Source: Alphaproteobacteria bacterium (GTDB lineage Bacteria; Pseudomonadota; Alphaproteobacteria; Sphingomonadales; Sphingomonadaceae). From it: a DNA stretch of 64,000 nucleotides. Positions within the stretch are counted from its first letter, which is position 1. Each line of letters opens with the position of its first letter. The notes below the pieces were generated by a model that was not told the origin of the DNA, searched no databases, and was given only the letters and a program-made list of their open reading frames with translations. Positions 63,011 to 64,000 of this stretch are shown in pieces. The position numbers and the translations under genes are program-made. The DNA lies in assembly GCA_030424845.1 (NCBI GenBank), contig JAUHWC010000001.1:682001-746000 (forward strand), read 5' to 3'.

Positions 63011-64000
63011 TCAGGCGCGTTCGAGCAGCCCGAAGGCCACCAGGGTTTCGACCGTGTCGCGCAGGTCATCCCGGTCCGCCACGGTTAAGTCCGCCATTGC
63101 CAGCGATCCTGTTGCCAGCGCTTCGCGCAATTGCGGGGCAAGGTCGGGCTCCAGCGCGACAGCGGAACCGGCAATCGCCAATTGCGGCCCCTCTTCCCCG
63201 TCCTCCATCGTGTAGAGGATGGCATCGCGCACGCGGAAGCGGTCTTCCTCGCCAACTCCCTCGATCAGCGTGTTCAGCGCACCGCGCACGCGCGGCCCCT
63301 GGTCCATCACGAAGTTGGAGCCAAAGGCAGACAGCGTTGCATCGAAGCTGGCCTTGGCGTGGATCTGGTCCAGCAGGGCGCGGAACAGCGCTGCATTCTC
63401 CTCGCGCTTGCTCTCGTCGAAATAGAGCGAGCGGGGCAGGGACTGCCGCATGGCGGGGATGCGCAGGCTGGCCTCGGCCACTGCTTCGAGCATGAATTCG
63501 GCCCAAGTCTGCACCAGGATGCCCACGGTGATATGCAGGCTCGCCTCGTCGCCTTCGGTCAGCGCCCGGTGGGCAAGGCCGCGCGGGACGTAGAGGCACT
63601 GGCCGGGTTCGAGCACGAAGGTCTCGCTGAGGTCGCCCGGATCATCGCGATCCTTGCGGAAGTTCTCGCCGCGGAAGGGCAACCCGTCGCGCTGGCCGTA
63701 GATTTCCCATTTCTTGCGGCCGGACACCTGCAGCACGAACACGTCATGGTCATCGTAATGGATGCCGAAACCGTGCGCATTGCTGGGGGTGAGGTAGATA
63801 TTGGACTGGATCCGCGCGCCGAATTCCCGCTCCAGCCCCAGGCAGAAGCTGTAGAGCTTGCCGTCGGCATAATGCAATTGGGGCAACACGATCGTCGCGC
63901 CGTTGCGGAAATTGTCGAGCACGCTGCCGCGATCGATCACGCCGTTGGGATGGGTATATTCCTCGAACGGCAAGGCCTCGCCCGATTTTGCCATGGTCAG
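63011..64000 (-). CDS. JmjC/cupin-4 oxygenase, partial (5' end beyond window)
   Basis: At least 329 residues visible; the frame stays open to the window edge, so the real start probably lies outside. The core YLTPSNAHGFGIHYDDHDVFVLQVSGRKKWEIYG has the H-x-D iron ligands and the later His in GLAHRALTEG of RoxA/MINA-like Fe(II)/2-oxoglutarate protein hydroxylases. The E. coli homologue hydroxylates ribosomal protein uL16, but the target here is not known. An ATG at 63994 would cut off the usual N-terminal part. No partner is visible. Confidence 0.8.
   Translation of the reverse strand: MTMAKSGEALPFEEYTHPNGVIDRGSVLDNFRNGATIVLPQLHYADGKLYSFCLGLEREFGARIQSNIYLTPSNAHGFGIHYDDHDVFVLQVSGRKKWEIYGQRDGLPFRGENFRKDRDDPGDLSETFVLEPGQCLYVPRGLAHRALTEGDEASLHITVGILVQTWAEFMLEAVAEASLRIPAMRQSLPRSLYFDESKREENAALFRALLDQIHAKASFDATLSAFGSNFVMDQGPRVRGALNTLIEGVGEEDRFRVRDAILYTMEDGEEGPQLAIAGSAVALEPDLAPQLREALATGSLAMADLTVADRDDLRDTVETLVAFGLLERA

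Noticed and set aside
63011-63994. Treating the JmjC/cupin gene as complete with ATG at 63994
   Set aside because: The frame is open to the window edge, and related proteins have about 60-100 residues before this point, so it is reported as partial.

Overview
The window reads as chromosomal backbone DNA from a high-GC alphaproteobacterium, most likely a sphingomonad of the Erythrobacteraceae type. Pointers are the GcrA cell-cycle regulator, the zeta-type F1-ATPase inhibitor (DUF1476), the DUF2849/DUF934 sulfite-reduction cluster, the carotenoid hydroxylase CrtZ, a large orphan TonB-dependent receptor, an isolated recF, and tRNA genes that encode their CCA end. No insertion sequence, prophage, integrase or CRISPR array was seen. 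The genus is inferred from gene content, not measured.

Layout. 1-3.5 kb: a PhoP/PhoQ-like two-component pair, a 3'-truncated endonuclease/phosphatase-fold gene ending against a tRNA-Ser, and hspQ. 3.5-11.5 kb: an ABC-2 permease, gcrA, a LuxR-type regulator without a visible LuxI partner, an aromatic-acid-type MFS transporter, a histidine phosphatase, an SDR oxidoreductase and two SAM-dependent-enzyme-like proteins. 11.6-25.0 kb: the RNA and translation block on the minus strand (rimP-nusA-ylxR-infB-DUF1697-rbfA, then truB, rpsO and pnp), interrupted by an AbgT transporter and a DUF1963 protein on the plus strand.

25.2-31.3 kb is the most unusual part: an envelope-stress (phage shock) locus. 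pspF is divergent from a long, tightly packed operon behind a clear sigma-54 promoter. The operon holds a 51-residue membrane peptide, pspA, a PspB-like gene, two pspC genes, and five further small membrane/coiled-coil genes with a PspB-like C-terminal motif. At 38.6-39.0 kb a second small operon (42-residue membrane peptide plus a 70-residue PspC protein) has its own sigma-54-type promoter. Together they suggest one PspF-controlled envelope-stress regulon with expanded membrane components.

31.3-44.7 kb: sufE, DUF454, crtZ, a thioesterase, leuC and leuD with a tiny membrane-protein gene between them, the ATPase inhibitor zeta subunit, bolA, grxD, a SRAP protein, a 0.6-kb repeat-rich gap ending at tRNA-Arg, a queuosine-precursor transporter, recF, and the tesA-like esterase / ybbA-ybbP-like ABC group. 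44.8-53.4 kb: TonB receptor, typA, a GT4 glycosyltransferase, rarA and an RNase H-like conserved protein. 53.4-64 kb: tRNA-Thr, ugd, queF, and a sulfur-metabolism stretch (sseA-like sulfurtransferase, metC, an MscS channel, then cobA-DUF2849-cysI-DUF934-cysH), closing with a JmjC/cupin oxygenase gene that runs off the right edge.
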